From: an uncultured Idiomarina sp.
GTDB taxonomy: Bacteria > Pseudomonadota > Gammaproteobacteria > Enterobacterales > Alteromonadaceae
Length of the DNA stretch: 64,000 bases
NCBI GenBank assembly: GCA_946885915.1
Contig: CAMPHF010000007.1
Coordinates: 62,001 to 126,000, forward strand
Direction of reading: 5' to 3'
Positions 18,001 through 27,932 of the stretch are shown here, piece by piece. The first letter of the stretch is position 1. The number at the start of each line of letters is the position of its first letter. The position numbers and the translations under genes were made by a program. The notes beneath the pieces were generated by a model that saw nothing but the letters and a program-made list of their open reading frames with translations, ran no database searches and had not been told where the DNA came from.

Positions 18001-19170
18001 TTACTCGAGTACCGTAGTGGGAGTTATTTTGACGCGATAAATATCGCTAGTTTGTTCGATACTCACGCTCCAGTTCATAACTTTAGCGACGCGTTTTACT
18101 AAATACTGACCGTGACCCAAGCCCTGATAGTAAGGACGCTCTGAGGACTCCCCCAAACTATTTTCAAAAACAATCGCCCTACCATCACTTTGATGAACCC
18201 TGAGACCGCTAGCATCCCCATGGTAAAAAACGTTACTTATCAGGTTCTGACACAACAAACTGATTAAATGTTGATTACCGTATACTCTAAGTTGGGGTGG
18301 AAGATCGACATAACAGTCAAAAACAAGGTCCGGGTGCACACGATGAATTCCCAAAATCGCCTCCTCAAGCAGCGGCACCAAACTCAGTTCAGTAAAGTTG
18401 AGGTTTTCCTTGCGAGCCAGAGCAAGTAACACATTGATTGTTTGTTGGAGCTCACTCGTTGCATGCTGCAAAAGCTTCATCGTTTCAGGTGGTAGGGCGT
18501 CATCACGAGTGAGTGTCAGAGTGTTTTTAATTAACGTAATCGGTGTACGCAATTCATGGCTGACGTCGCGCGTAAAGTCTTTTTCACGTTGCAAAGCGCT
18601 CTGCAATTCAGAGTAGGTGTAATAAAAAGCATCCGCTAACTGGCCAATTTCGTCCTCACGAGATAAACGTTTAATCGACGCGTCAGAATTGTCACGTTGC
18701 CGAAGAACCTGCTCCGTCAGGTTGCGAATGGGCTGAGCTATTCGGTTCGCGATAATCCAAGTAGCAAGCAAAGCCAATACGATAGCAGCCAGCGCCAAAC
18801 TCGTGTTAAATAAATTTAACACGCCATTAAACCTGGAAAAAGGTAAGGCCTCGGTTGCATCTAACAGTTTCCATACCGGGACACCTTGAGCGTCTTTGGC
18901 TGGGTAGCTATAAACCGTCTGCTCTGCGCATTCATAGACAGTTATCTTCGTATCATGGAGTAAAGACGTTGAGTTGCACGCTGGCAAGTCTACTTCGGAA
19001 TACACTGTCGTTGTCATTCCGGGGGGGGCAGTTTCTAACAAGACTGACGCTGTAACGGCTTCAGATGTGGTGATCGCGAGATAGCTCAGACGCATGTAGA
19101 CGAAGCTAATGATGACAACCAAAACGCCAAATGAGATGAATAACTTGGCTCTTATGCTATTAGCCCTCAT
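18001..19170 (-). CDS. Sensor histidine kinase, second two-component system
   Basis: 389 residues from the ATG at 19170, one base after the regulator stop with AAAGGA about 10 bp upstream; an earlier in-frame start would overlap the regulator by 32 bp. Two membrane helices (about 8-30 and 128-150) enclose a periplasmic sensor with several Cys. HAMP, HisKA (SHELRTPITL, His near residue 203) and an ATPase domain with N-box LICQNLISNVFYHG follow. The G1 box is degenerate (FENSLG) and the lid is GLGHGQYLV, like the other kinase in this window but shorter; catalytic competence is uncertain. Confidence 0.85.
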   Translation of the reverse strand: MRANSIRAKLFISFGVLVVIISFVYMRLSYLAITTSEAVTASVLLETAPPGMTTTVYSEVDLPACNSTSLLHDTKITVYECAEQTVYSYPAKDAQGVPVWKLLDATEALPFSRFNGVLNLFNTSLALAAIVLALLATWIIANRIAQPIRNLTEQVLRQRDNSDASIKRLSREDEIGQLADAFYYTYSELQSALQREKDFTRDVSHELRTPITLIKNTLTLTRDDALPPETMKLLQHATSELQQTINVLLALARKENLNFTELSLVPLLEEAILGIHRVHPDLVFDCYVDLPPQLRVYGNQHLISLLCQNLISNVFYHGDASGLRVHQSDGRAIVFENSLGESSERPYYQGLGHGQYLVKRVAKVMNWSVSIEQTSDIYRVKITPTTVLE

Positions 19171-19171
19171 C

Positions 19172-19858
19172 TTAATCCAGTCCTTTAAGTTGGTAGCCCA
19201 CATTACTGATGGTAAACAGAAGCTGTCGCCCGCTCACATGCTCTAACACCTTACGCAAAGAATAGATATGGGACTTCAATGCATTACTTTCAGGTGGGTC
19301 TGCGCCCCAAATAGCACTTATCAGGTCGGAGCGACTCACTGGATAAGGATGGGCAACGAGCAACTCACTCAAAAGCTTTAAGCCGATGCCCGTCAGTGGT
19401 ATTAGTGTCTGCTGCCAGTGTGCGGTCATCGCACGCATATCGACTCGCAAACCACCTTCGATTAATAAGCTGTCCCGGTGGAGTTCGGGGCGTCGAGAGA
19501 GCGCCTCGCAGCGCAGTGCTAGTTCACGTAAATCATATGGTTTCGTCAGGTAATCATCGGCACCATGACCAAAGCCTTTGGCTTTATCTTCAAAGGCATC
19601 ACGCGCAGTTACCATTAATATGGGCTGATTGCGTTGGGCTTGTTCTTTGATAGCCTGACAGACGGCTAGGCCATCTGTGTCAGGAAGATTCAAATCAAGT
19701 AAGATTACGTTAAATTGCGCGTTTAATGCTAGTTTTATTCCTAACTGTCCAGAGGAGGCAAAATCCACGTTCCAACCCAACCCTTCGAGAAAGTCGACGA
19801 CCTGTCTGGCAATCGCTAAGTTATCCTCGATCAGTAAAATTGAACGTTCTTTGGGCAT
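19172..19858 (-). CDS. OmpR-family response regulator, second two-component system
   Basis: 228 residues: a receiver (LLIEDN, phosphoacceptor Asp in LLDLNLPDTDG near residue 54, Lys in LTKPYDL) and a winged-helix domain (about 130-228, ending ISNVGYQLKGLD). It is the first gene of a pair with the kinase downstream. The receiver shares DGLAVCQ, LMVTARD/LMLTARD and GADDYLTKP with the regulator at 11456-12172, suggesting a common subfamily. Confidence 0.9.
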   Translation of the reverse strand: MPKERSILLIEDNLAIARQVVDFLEGLGWNVDFASSGQLGIKLALNAQFNVILLDLNLPDTDGLAVCQAIKEQAQRNQPILMVTARDAFEDKAKGFGHGADDYLTKPYDLRELALRCEALSRRPELHRDSLLIEGGLRVDMRAMTAHWQQTLIPLTGIGLKLLSELLVAHPYPVSRSDLISAIWGADPPESNALKSHIYSLRKVLEHVSGRQLLFTISNVGYQLKGLD

Positions 19859-19885
19859 GGTGTGCTCCTCTTAAAGACTTTCTTA

Positions 19886-20641
19886 TTATGGGCCTTCGGC
19901 GGCAAGATTCAAAATAGCATTCGCTATCTCTGCTGGATATTCAATATGAATCGAGTGACCCCATTTGTCGGAACGAATATGCTGGCCAGCCCGAATTAAA
20001 CTAAATAGCTCGTTATGCATTTGCATCCATAATTCTTTGCCAGCTTTAGTCTCCTCGATAAACATTGGCTCAGGGTGGAGCTGCGTCGAAGTATAAAGTG
20101 TCACACGCAGATCAGCAGGTAACGGTATCAAGTTTTCATCAGTGCTATCGAGTTCTTGCATGAGCAACTTATAGTGCGGCAATAGATGCGGTGGCATGTA
20201 TTTTGCCATCATTTTGTCATCGCGTGCGACGCGCTCAGAATCAAGTTTTCGATAACGCACGCGTTGAACCTTAACTGTTGGTTCAATAAGCACCACGCCA
20301 AGTACCTGCGAGCTAGCCTCACGAATAGCTTCGGTCACAATTAAACCTCCATAGGAGTGGCCTACTACAATAACTTGACGCTGTTCACTCTCACGCTGAA
20401 TCTTGTTTATTAATGAACTAACGTCTTGCTGAATAGTTGTCGGCTGAGTGTTTGCAGAGGCCAGGCTAAGGCGAGTTGGATTGATGACTTTGATATTGGT
20501 CGGTAGCTGTTCGATGACTGGGTTCCAAACTTCTCCGTCGACACCGAACCCAGATTCAAAAATAACAGTTACTTCTTCTGCCGCAACAGAGTAAGTCGGG
20601 ATTAGTAAAAACAAACAATAAATAATTTTATGTAGACGCAT
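19886..20641 (-). CDS. Exported alpha/beta hydrolase
   Basis: 251 residues with a signal peptide (about 1-20, ending VAA). The alpha/beta-hydrolase nucleophile motif GHSYGG lies near residues 93-98 and a C-terminal WGHSIHIEYPAEIA provides the catalytic His. The oxyanion region FESGFGVDGEVWNPVIEQL is typical of the fold. It is predicted to be periplasmic; the substrate is unknown. It lies 27 bp upstream of the second two-component operon on the same strand and may be co-transcribed with it. Confidence 0.8.
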   Translation of the reverse strand: MRLHKIIYCLFLLIPTYSVAAEEVTVIFESGFGVDGEVWNPVIEQLPTNIKVINPTRLSLASANTQPTTIQQDVSSLINKIQRESEQRQVIVVGHSYGGLIVTEAIREASSQVLGVVLIEPTVKVQRVRYRKLDSERVARDDKMMAKYMPPHLLPHYKLLMQELDSTDENLIPLPADLRVTLYTSTQLHPEPMFIEETKAGKELWMQMHNELFSLIRAGQHIRSDKWGHSIHIEYPAEIANAILNLAAEGP

Positions 20642-20657
20642 GAATTGCTCCTTTGTG

Positions 20658-20675
20658 TAATTTCAAATGAAATTA
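20658..20675. promoter_or_regulatory. Inverted repeat upstream of the hydrolase gene
   Basis: TAATTTC-AAAT-GAAATTA is a perfect 7-bp dyad 17 bp before the hydrolase start codon. It could be the operator for the adjacent two-component regulator. Placement only; no test possible here. Confidence 0.35.
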
Positions 20676-20782
20676 TCAGAGCAAAGGTGAAATAGCGGTC
20701 AAAAAAGATCGCTTATATCTGATAAAGCCGGATATTAGTAGTCGCATTTTCCTACGGAAAACATAGAGGCTAGAACTATTAT

Positions 20783-20926
20783 TTAGTATGCGGCAGGGCA
20801 GAGCAAACCCAACGTCTGCTCATCGCTCATAGCAGACCAAATCCCTCTTGGATTTGAGCGAACATAGTTAAATACCCGACAATTATAAGCTTTATTTAAT
20901 GGCTCTAAACGCTTGTAGTCTTCCCA
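20783..20926 (-). pseudogene. Possible C-terminal fragment of an unidentified gene
   Basis: An open frame of about 47 residues begins near WEDYKRLEPLNKAYNC and ends GLLCPAAY. The composition looks like real protein, but no start codon of its own fits: upstream the frame runs into the overlapping membrane-protein gene in another frame. It could be the 3' remnant of a gene whose 5' part was displaced when the membrane-protein paralogue arrived. The alternative is chance. Nothing else is seen between 20642 and 20904. Confidence 0.25.
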
Positions 20927-21312
20927 CGAACTCGATAAACCGCGATAAACCAAAACACACCAGCGGCTACAGCACCACACAGGCTGCAAAATAGTGCTTG
21001 TTGTAATAAATCCTCTGCTGAATCAAGCCCAAATGGCTTTAATGCATAAACGAAGAATACGCTTGGCAGTAATGCGCCCAGCACATACCAAACCAAATTT
21101 GGGCGATGAAACTTCAACAGCACAAAATGCAAAGGCAACGCCCACACCACAACCGCAACAAGCGCTACCACGGCAGCAACGCTGGCGATTAGCAGAGAGA
21201 TAAGAATGTCGTCGTACTCAGACGCAATAGCGCCTGTGCCGCTCGCAACTAGCGTAATAATAAAGACGCTTAATACAGCGCCTAAGCTGGCAAGAAATAA
21301 TGATTTCATCAT
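20905..21312 (-). CDS. Small four-helix membrane protein, copy 2 of a paralogous pair
   Basis: 135 residues (MMKSLFLASLGAVL) with four predicted helices. It is about three quarters identical by eye to the protein at 15329-15733 over its whole length, differing mostly in conservative changes and at the C-terminal tail (RVRGKTTSV here). Family not recognised. Both copies are in the same orientation. There is no strong ribosome site before the tandem ATGATG. Confidence 0.6.
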   Translation of the reverse strand: MMKSLFLASLGAVLSVFIITLVASGTGAIASEYDDILISLLIASVAAVVALVAVVVWALPLHFVLLKFHRPNLVWYVLGALLPSVFFVYALKPFGLDSAEDLLQQALFCSLCGAVAAGVFWFIAVYRVRGKTTSV

Positions 21313-21373
21313 AGTTTCGTTAACTGGTTTCTCAAATATTTTGGTTTACTCTAGGGGCATGAATAAAACCTTG

Positions 21374-21778
21374 CTATGAAGTAGGCAGCTTCTCAAATGT
21401 CGGAATATTGACAAGGTTTTGCTCCCATGAAGCTCTACTTGAATTAAAAATGTGCGCGGTTGGTGCAATGGATATTACAGTGTCTAAACAACCCGCTGGA
21501 ATAGCAACAATATTGTTATCAAGAATGGTGGGTAAAGCGCTGCCACAATGCTGGCAGAAGCTTTTTACATGTCGCGTGTGAGGAAGATGATAGACGCTGA
21601 CATTATCTGCGCCCGAAACCCACTTTAGCGTCGCTGACTGCGTGAATAAGTTTGCCGAGTGCGCCGAACCAGTATCTTTTTGGCAGTATTCACAATGGCA
21701 TAAATAAAAGCTTTCCAGCTCTCCGCATAATTCGAACTTCACTCGACTACACAAACACGAACCATGGTAATCAGCCAT
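21374..21778 (-). CDS. GFA / CENP-V family zinc protein
   Basis: 134 residues with the zinc-binding Cys pattern of the glutathione-dependent formaldehyde-activating (GFA) family: CLCSRVKF near the N-terminus, CHCEYCQKDTGSAHSANLF (about 28-46) and FCQHCGSALP (about 74-83). The founding member accelerates adduct formation between formaldehyde and glutathione, but most homologues, probably including this one, have no known activity. Confidence 0.82.
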   Translation of the reverse strand: MADYHGSCLCSRVKFELCGELESFYLCHCEYCQKDTGSAHSANLFTQSATLKWVSGADNVSVYHLPHTRHVKSFCQHCGSALPTILDNNIVAIPAGCLDTVISIAPTAHIFNSSRASWEQNLVNIPTFEKLPTS

Positions 21779-21817
21779 CAGGTTATCCTTTTTACAGTAA
21801 ACGAACGCGCATTGTGT

Positions 21818-22837
21818 TTATTGGACATTTGTCCGTTCAGCAACAGCATCCAATACCCACTCGCGTACAGGCAGCAAAAGCTCAGCAGCGTTCTTAATAG
21901 CAACATAAGGGTCCGCATTAATATCAAGCGCCGTAGTTATCTGTAAGTGGGGCGAAACAGGCATTTGCTGCTTAACTCCTGACTTTTTTAATGTTACCCA
22001 ACAATCAAGCTTTCGCTTTCGGAAATCGTTCTGCTCATCAAGGCAAGACAGTGCCTCATCAAGAAGTAGCTGCCACTCAGATTCATTCAACTCGCTCAAG
22101 CTGTGCTTACTACCACCCACATATTGCTCTTTTATCACTGGCCGGGATGCTGCTTGCCATGCATCCCTCAGTATCGCCATGAAAATATTGGCATGATGCG
22201 AGCTTATATTTTTTAGCTCATTTACTGACGGCCTCGAGAGCAAAAAGTCGGTGATCAACATGCCACCTGTTTTTTGGGTCCCCTCAAGGTTTACGCCCAA
22301 TTCAACCTGCTCTAGCTCTGTATTAATCAGTAAATTCCATTGAACGCCAACTACACCGTCACTAATGCCGAACAGTGGCTTATTGGTTTGTCCAAAAGGC
22401 TGTCCGAGCACGTTAAAATATTCATTAAACGCGTCTAGCCACCGCGCATACTCTTGATCTCTCAGTGAGTATTTTCGTTTGCACTTGCGACGCTTCGTTT
22501 TCATCGCCGCTGGTTCACCTTTTGCAAGCGGAAGAACCTCAACCACATCATCAAGGCGCTCCAATATTGATAGAACAGCTTTGTGGGCATCGTCAGGAGA
22601 TAGATTGAAAAACTCACGCCGCTTCTGGCGCAGCGGGCTGAGTTGCTGATGAATGCATTTTTCAAATTTCACACAATCATTGACGTAAAATTTGTGAGCT
22701 ACATCCCAGAGAAAGTCACCTGTTGCTCCTTGGTTGATCTCTTGCACTCGATGTTCAGGCGTCCGCGTGGTCATTCCAATTTTGCAAACCGGTAGCAGAA
22801 TATCTCGCACTTCGAGAATGTAGACGTAACCTTGCAT
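21818..22837 (-). CDS. GIY-YIG-like (T5orf172/MUG113) nuclease-domain protein
   Basis: 339 residues. The first 95 match the T5orf172-type GIY-YIG fold: YVYIL and KIGMT replace GIY and YIG, with RVQEIN and FEKCIHQQLSPLRQKRREFF supplying the Arg and Glu/aromatic positions. The remaining 240 residues are unrecognised and include a basic KRRKCKRKYSL stretch (about 113-123). Such domains occur in phage proteins and defence-associated proteins. It lies 63 bp downstream of hsdR on the same strand, at the edge of the restriction operon, so a defence or anti-phage role is plausible but inferred. Ribosome site GGGGG is 8 bp upstream. Confidence 0.65.
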   Translation of the reverse strand: MQGYVYILEVRDILLPVCKIGMTTRTPEHRVQEINQGATGDFLWDVAHKFYVNDCVKFEKCIHQQLSPLRQKRREFFNLSPDDAHKAVLSILERLDDVVEVLPLAKGEPAAMKTKRRKCKRKYSLRDQEYARWLDAFNEYFNVLGQPFGQTNKPLFGISDGVVGVQWNLLINTELEQVELGVNLEGTQKTGGMLITDFLLSRPSVNELKNISSHHANIFMAILRDAWQAASRPVIKEQYVGGSKHSLSELNESEWQLLLDEALSCLDEQNDFRKRKLDCWVTLKKSGVKQQMPVSPHLQITTALDINADPYVAIKNAAELLLPVREWVLDAVAERTNVQ

Positions 22838-22900
22838 TTATTCTGCCCCCGTTAAGACAAAGGTGTTTTGCAACGAAAAATAAACTCAAACACGTTGGGA

Positions 22901-25900
22901 TTAATGCTCAAGTTTTTTCATCTTTTCTCTATTCTCTCGATGCTCGCTAAAATCAACGACGTTTGGTGAAGACTTAATTGATTCCTTCATAGCGCTTTGG
23001 TCTTCACCTACCGTTACTTTTCCCTTTAATTTGTTAAACACTCTGCGCGGCAAAGAAATTAGAGTGGCCCCCAAAATCATTTTACCCAAATCATAGATGC
23101 CATTTTCTATATAAGGTTTATAGCTTTCATCTCCGAGAACTTGCACTGAAAAAGCGATGAATTCGTTGTAAATGCTGCCATTTCTTGCTTCCTTTAGCGC
23201 CCAAACAACCCCGCTATTCCCCTCGCTATATAAAGCAACTCCTAACTCCTCAGTTGTTTTTTCTAGCTCGTGTAAGGCTAGCAGTGTCACATCTAAAATA
23301 TCTGCCGAAACAATCCCCATATTTTTAAGTTCAGAATAATAGCCAGTTGCGAGCAACGATTCTGGGGCGTGTTCATAAGGGGCATCTGTTTTAAAAGTGA
23401 TACTTCCTAATTCAACTGCACCTTCGAGTGCAGCCAACTGCTCCGCACCATAGAGTTTAATATCACCAAACACCAAAGGAGACGGTTCTAAGTCTTTAGC
23501 TAGGTTAAGCGAATTCGCATTACCAACCCCTTTAAACTTCTCAACAAACGCCGACATCTTCTGAAACACCGTTTGCTTCTTGGTTCGGTATTCCGGGTTC
23601 AACGGGCTTAGTTTCGGCAAGGTAGAGTTGAGTTCGGTACCATTTTCGCTGGCGTACTCACGGCGCAATGAGGCTGCGATGTAGCGCTTGGCGGCGTCTT
23701 CGTTGAGGTTTTCTGAGCGAATAAGCTCTGCAGCTTCGCGATCACGTTCCGCTTGTGCGAACTTATAGAAATCATCAATGATTTCCGACTTGTCAGGTAT
23801 CGCGTCTAATTCCGTTTGATTAATAAACTTAACCACTAAGCCCTCTTTGGCACGGTTGCCAAGGCTAGCTCGAATCAGACGGCGAACTTCTTCAATTAAA
23901 TCGCCTTTGCTTTTGTTTTTCTTGTTCTGCTCGAATATCAGTTCAAGAATGTAGTCTAGGTTAATCTCCTGCGACTTCAGCAAGTCGATTTCAAACTCGA
24001 TATCGTCCCAGTCAATCGTTGACTGTGCTTGGTTCTCGGCTGATTTTTCACGACGTATCCAGTCGCGAATATCGTTATAGGTCGAGCGATAATCCTGCAC
24101 CTTGCGCTCAGGCGGTATGCGAATGGTTTGTAACGTCGCGATATCGTCGTCACTTAAGTGATGCTCAATCTTGAACGCTTCAACAGCTTCCGCATCGCTC
24201 GTATCAATGGTCTGCAACGCTTTTAAGCTGGCAAATTCATCGTAATTCTGCAAAATATTTTCAACACGCAAATACTCACCAAATAACTTGGCGAAGTCTT
24301 TCTTGTCTTTCTCGAGCTCAATTTCATCGGGGTTCGGAAAACGCTGCTCAAGCTCGGAAACCACTTCCATAAAACCGCGTCGCGCTTGCCCAGTGACGAG
24401 GTCAGTAAAGCCTTCCATGTACTCTTTATAGCTCTTCTCGAGCACTACATTCTTGGTATTCTTATCACCAAACAAAGTGATGGCATCAATCGTCGCTTTT
24501 TCTAAATCACGGAAGGTCACGATATTGCCGAAAGTCTTGGTGGCATCGTAAATGCGGTTGGTGCGCGAATACGCTTGAATAAGTCCGTGGTAACGCAGGT
24601 TCTTATCCACAAACAAGGTATTCAGTGTCGGTGCATCAAAACCGGTGAGGAACATACCCACCACAATCAGCAAATCAATTTCTTGGCTTTTCACGCGCTT
24701 GGCAAGATCGCGGTAATAGTTTTGAAAGCCGTTGCTATCCACACCATAGTTGGATTGAAACATGGCGTTGTAATCGGCAATCGCTGCGCTTAAAAACTCT
24801 TTACCGCTGCTATTCATGGCAGAAACTTCAAAGCTTTCATCGGGTATCTCACCGATGGAATCTTGCTCTTCATTCGCGGCGAACGAGAAAATGGTCGCGA
24901 CGCGCAAAGGTCGCTCGGCATCTTGTTGCAGTTGTTTAAACGCCTCGTAGTAGGCTTTTGCAGCATCAACGCTGCTGACCGCGAACATGGCATTAAAACC
25001 TCGCCCACCTGCCTTCATGCGGTGCGTTTTTTGGCGAAAGTGCGTCAGTATGTATTGGGTGATTTCCCGAATACGTTCCGGGTGTAGTAATGCCTGTTTG
25101 TTCTCTGCGGTACTGAGCTTCTGCTCGTCTTGCTCCGTTTCAATGGCACGAAACTTTGGTCGTACATCGTTGTAATCAACTTTAAATTTCAGCACTTTAT
25201 CGTTGCGAATGGCATCAGTGATGGTGTACGAGTGCAATTCGTGGCCAAACACTGATCTAGTAGTTTCGGCACCTAATGCGTTCTGCGGGAATATCGGCGT
25301 ACCGGTAAAACCAAACTGATAATAGCGCTTAAATTTCCTCTGTAGGTTCTTCTGCGCTTCACCAAACTGGCTGCGGTGGCATTCGTCAAAAATAAACACC
25401 ACCTGCTGACGATAAACCGGCAAATCACGCTCGATTTTCATCAGGTTATTCAGCTTTTGAATGGTGGTCACAATGATTTTGTTGTCATCCAAACTCAAAT
25501 TACGCTTAAGGCCTGCGGTGCTATCCGAGCCATTCACGCTATCCGGCGAGAAGCGCTGATATTCCTTCATGGTCTGGTAATCGAGATCCTTACGGTCCAC
25601 CACGAAGAATACTTTATCGATAAAATCGAGTTCGGTCGCCAAGCGCGCTGCTTTAAAGCTGGTTAATGTTTTCCCCGAGCCTGTGGTGTGCCAGATATAG
25701 CCGCCAGCATCGGTTGAACTCCATTGCTTGGCTTGAAACGCGCTCTTAATCTTCCACAAAATGCGTTCTGTGGCGGCAATTTGATAAGGCCGCATCACCA
25801 GCAAGGTGTCGCTGACATCAAACACCGAGAAGTGCAGTAATACTTTGAGCAGGGTCTCTTTTTGAAAGAAGGTGGCGGTGAAGTCTTTCAGATCTTTAAT

Positions 25901-26608
25901 CAAGCCGTTGTCAGATTTCGCCCAGTTCATGGTGAAATCAAAGGTGTTCTTGTTACGCTTCACGGTGTTAGCAAAGTAGCGCGTGTCGGTACCGTTTGAA
26001 ATGACAAACAGCTGCAAATACTTAAACAGTGAGCTCTCTGCATTGAAGCTCTCTTTGCTGTAGCGGTGCACTTGGTTAAAGGCTTCACGAATGGCCACAC
26101 CGCGTTTTTTCAGTTCAATTTGAACGAGTGGCAGGCCGTTCACCAAAATGGTGACGTCGTAACGATTCGCGTGCGAACCCGTTTGTTCAAACTGCTTGAT
26201 CACCTGCACTTTGTTGCGCGGAATGTTCTTTTTATCGACCAAGTAGATGTTTTGAATACGACCATCATCAAACACGAAGTCTTCAATGTAATCGTCGTGA
26301 ATTTTGCGGGTTTTATCGGTAATGCTGTCGCTGGGCCGATCAAGGTAGGTCTCAACAAAGCGCGCCCACTCGCCGTCTGAAAACTCAACGTTATTCAATG
26401 CTTGTAACTGCACGCGCACGTTGGCAAGCATCGCCATTGGGTTATTCAGGCCGGGAACATACTCATAGCCCTGATTCACTAAATCTTGAATCAGCTCACG
26501 CTCTAAATCACTCTCGCTTTGGTAGCTTTCAGCAACTTCATATTGCTTGGTGTACTTATCTAAAACGATAAAGTGTTTTGACTCGGCTATGGGTTTGTAG
26601 GTGGTCAT
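22901..26608 (-). CDS. hsdR: Type I restriction enzyme R subunit
   Basis: 1235 residues, longer than EcoR124I HsdR (1038). An N-terminal PD-(D/E)xK nuclease domain ([20 protein letters not shown], catalytic E-x-K near residue 163) is followed by a superfamily 2 DNA translocase: Walker A TTGSGKT near 306, DECHR near 407, GFTGTP about 435, and SRTNRI near 678. The C-terminal 250 residues, after an acidic and coiled region, should contact the methylase. With HsdM and HsdS it translocates DNA from unmethylated sites and cuts at a distance. It overlaps rhuM by 4 bp and is the last gene of the operon. Confidence 0.95.
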   Translation of the reverse strand: MTTYKPIAESKHFIVLDKYTKQYEVAESYQSESDLERELIQDLVNQGYEYVPGLNNPMAMLANVRVQLQALNNVEFSDGEWARFVETYLDRPSDSITDKTRKIHDDYIEDFVFDDGRIQNIYLVDKKNIPRNKVQVIKQFEQTGSHANRYDVTILVNGLPLVQIELKKRGVAIREAFNQVHRYSKESFNAESSLFKYLQLFVISNGTDTRYFANTVKRNKNTFDFTMNWAKSDNGLIKDLKDFTATFFQKETLLKVLLHFSVFDVSDTLLVMRPYQIAATERILWKIKSAFQAKQWSSTDAGGYIWHTTGSGKTLTSFKAARLATELDFIDKVFFVVDRKDLDYQTMKEYQRFSPDSVNGSDSTAGLKRNLSLDDNKIIVTTIQKLNNLMKIERDLPVYRQQVVFIFDECHRSQFGEAQKNLQRKFKRYYQFGFTGTPIFPQNALGAETTRSVFGHELHSYTITDAIRNDKVLKFKVDYNDVRPKFRAIETEQDEQKLSTAENKQALLHPERIREITQYILTHFRQKTHRMKAGGRGFNAMFAVSSVDAAKAYYEAFKQLQQDAERPLRVATIFSFAANEEQDSIGEIPDESFEVSAMNSSGKEFLSAAIADYNAMFQSNYGVDSNGFQNYYRDLAKRVKSQEIDLLIVVGMFLTGFDAPTLNTLFVDKNLRYHGLIQAYSRTNRIYDATKTFGNIVTFRDLEKATIDAITLFGDKNTKNVVLEKSYKEYMEGFTDLVTGQARRGFMEVVSELEQRFPNPDEIELEKDKKDFAKLFGEYLRVENILQNYDEFASLKALQTIDTSDAEAVEAFKIEHHLSDDDIATLQTIRIPPERKVQDYRSTYNDIRDWIRREKSAENQAQSTIDWDDIEFEIDLLKSQEINLDYILELIFEQNKKNKSKGDLIEEVRRLIRASLGNRAKEGLVVKFINQTELDAIPDKSEIIDDFYKFAQAERDREAAELIRSENLNEDAAKRYIAASLRREYASENGTELNSTLPKLSPLNPEYRTKKQTVFQKMSAFVEKFKGVGNANSLNLAKDLEPSPLVFGDIKLYGAEQLAALEGAVELGSITFKTDAPYEHAPESLLATGYYSELKNMGIVSADILDVTLLALHELEKTTEELGVALYSEGNSGVVWALKEARNGSIYNEFIAFSVQVLGDESYKPYIENGIYDLGKMILGATLISLPRRVFNKLKGKVTVGEDQSAMKESIKSSPNVVDFSEHRENREKMKKLEH

Positions 26609-27645
26609 TCCTTTGTTTCCTTTTTCTGCAACAGCTTTTTCACTTCGCGGTCGAAATCCGACTCAATTGTCTGTTGCTTGTTAAACTGTTCGTATTCTTG
26701 GTAGGCCTTCTGCTTAGCAATTGCGCGCGACACGCTGCCGTACCCTTCCAGTATCTGGTATTCGTTAAAGGCTAAGAACTTATCCACACTGGCGGCAAAG
26801 GCTTCCATGGTAAAGGTATTGCGCCGTTCAATAATGCCCTCAATGTAATCAAAAAATGACGATACCGTGCGTTCTAGCTGTTTAATTTTGGTTTCTGATA
26901 AGTAGTTCTTAGCGATAACCGTATCCGACTTCAGCACGCGACCTTTGGGAGCATTCTTGTAAGTTGTCATTCCCATGAGCGGCTTACTGGCATCTGCTTT
27001 CAGGCTAATAATTTCTGCTGACGTATGCCCGGTAATGGCGTAGTGGAATTTATCTTGCACGTGGGCGTAGAACTGGCGCGTGGTTTCTGATTTTGGGTCG
27101 TAGTCGATACTGCACTCAGCAAAAATGTCGGTTATTTGCTGATAAATACGCCTCTCGCTTGAACGAATCGACCGAACGCGCTCGAGTAGCTCCTTAAAGT
27201 AATCTTTGCCAAAATATTGGCCATTCTTAAGACGCTCATCATCCATGGCAAAGCCCTTGATGATGTACTCTTTAATCAGCTGGGTGGCCCAAATACGAAA
27301 CTGCGTAGCCTGTGCCGAATTCACTCGGTAACCGACAGAGATGACCGCGTCAAGGTTGTAGTATTTGACCTTTTTAGTTTGCGTTTTCCCAGGAATGGCG
27401 CCGTGTTCAGTGGTTGTTTCCAAAATGGAAATAACCACTTCTTGCTCTAGCTCGCCACTTTCAAAAATATTCTTCAAATGCTTGGAAATTGCGGGAACGC
27501 CAACCCCAAACAGTTCCGCCATACGTTCTTGCGTGAGCCAAATGGTTTCATCACTCAGCAATACCTCAACCTTGATGTCGCCATTGGGTGCGGTGTACAG
27601 CAGAAATTCAGAGGTTTGGTCTTTGACACTTAGCTTGTTAGTCAT
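26605..27645 (-). CDS. rhuM: RhuM-family protein inside the type I R-M operon
   Basis: 346 residues from the ATG at 27645, which has GGAGGT 5-6 bp upstream; a longer frame starting 19 codons earlier lacks support. The N-terminus resembles a winged or HTH fold ([22 protein letters not shown]), followed by the typical RhuM block [27 protein letters not shown]. RhuM was named from a Salmonella pathogenicity island; its activity is unknown, but homologues recur inside type I R-M loci. It overlaps hsdR at its end and a 36-codon frame at its start, so its expression is tied to the operon. Confidence 0.85.
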   Translation of the reverse strand: MTNKLSVKDQTSEFLLYTAPNGDIKVEVLLSDETIWLTQERMAELFGVGVPAISKHLKNIFESGELEQEVVISILETTTEHGAIPGKTQTKKVKYYNLDAVISVGYRVNSAQATQFRIWATQLIKEYIIKGFAMDDERLKNGQYFGKDYFKELLERVRSIRSSERRIYQQITDIFAECSIDYDPKSETTRQFYAHVQDKFHYAITGHTSAEIISLKADASKPLMGMTTYKNAPKGRVLKSDTVIAKNYLSETKIKQLERTVSSFFDYIEGIIERRNTFTMEAFAASVDKFLAFNEYQILEGYGSVSRAIAKQKAYQEYEQFNKQQTIESDFDREVKKLLQKKETKE

Positions 27646-27751
27646 GGGGTACCTCCGCTGTAACGATGGCAGTCCGTGCAAATTCTGCACATACTGAATC
27701 ACGCCTTAACTTGCTGTGAGTAAATTGGTAAATTTCAATACTATTGGTCAT
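27641..27751 (-). CDS. Tiny ORF (36 aa) immediately before rhuM
   Basis: A short frame starts at ATG 27751 with a textbook AAGGAG ribosome site 7 bp upstream, reads MTNSIEIYQFTHSKLRRDSV and continues to a stop that overlaps the rhuM start codon. No family recognised. It may encode a micro-protein, or act as a leader whose translation opens the rhuM start. It overlaps the end of the preceding small frame. The ribosome site is direct evidence; the protein's reality is not shown. Confidence 0.4.
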
Positions 27752-27932
27752 CGGAAACTCCTTTTCCTTGAACGTAATTAAATTGACTAACAATTTGAAC
27801 GACTAAGAAATCCTTATCAGTTGCGGTTGCCCACGCACTTTCTTTGAGAGCAAGTGTCTCTGCCGCTCGGTCAGCAACGCTCAAAAGATTGATATTTCCG
27901 AGCGCCATCGACATATCAAGCCGCCTGCTCAT
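27741..27932 (-). CDS. Small ORF (63 aa) overlapping the end of hsdS
   Basis: The frame starts at ATG 27932 within the last codons of hsdS; an internal ATG at 27914 just after the hsdS stop is an alternative start. The product is Ala-rich and soluble (MALGNINLLSVADRAAETLA onward, ending GKGVSDDQ). I recognise no family. The stop overlaps the start of the next tiny frame. If real, it is part of a chain of overlapping frames hsdM-hsdS-small-small-rhuM-hsdR. A decayed remnant is the main alternative. Confidence 0.4.
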   Translation of the reverse strand: MSRRLDMSMALGNINLLSVADRAAETLALKESAWATATDKDFLVVQIVSQFNYVQGKGVSDDQ

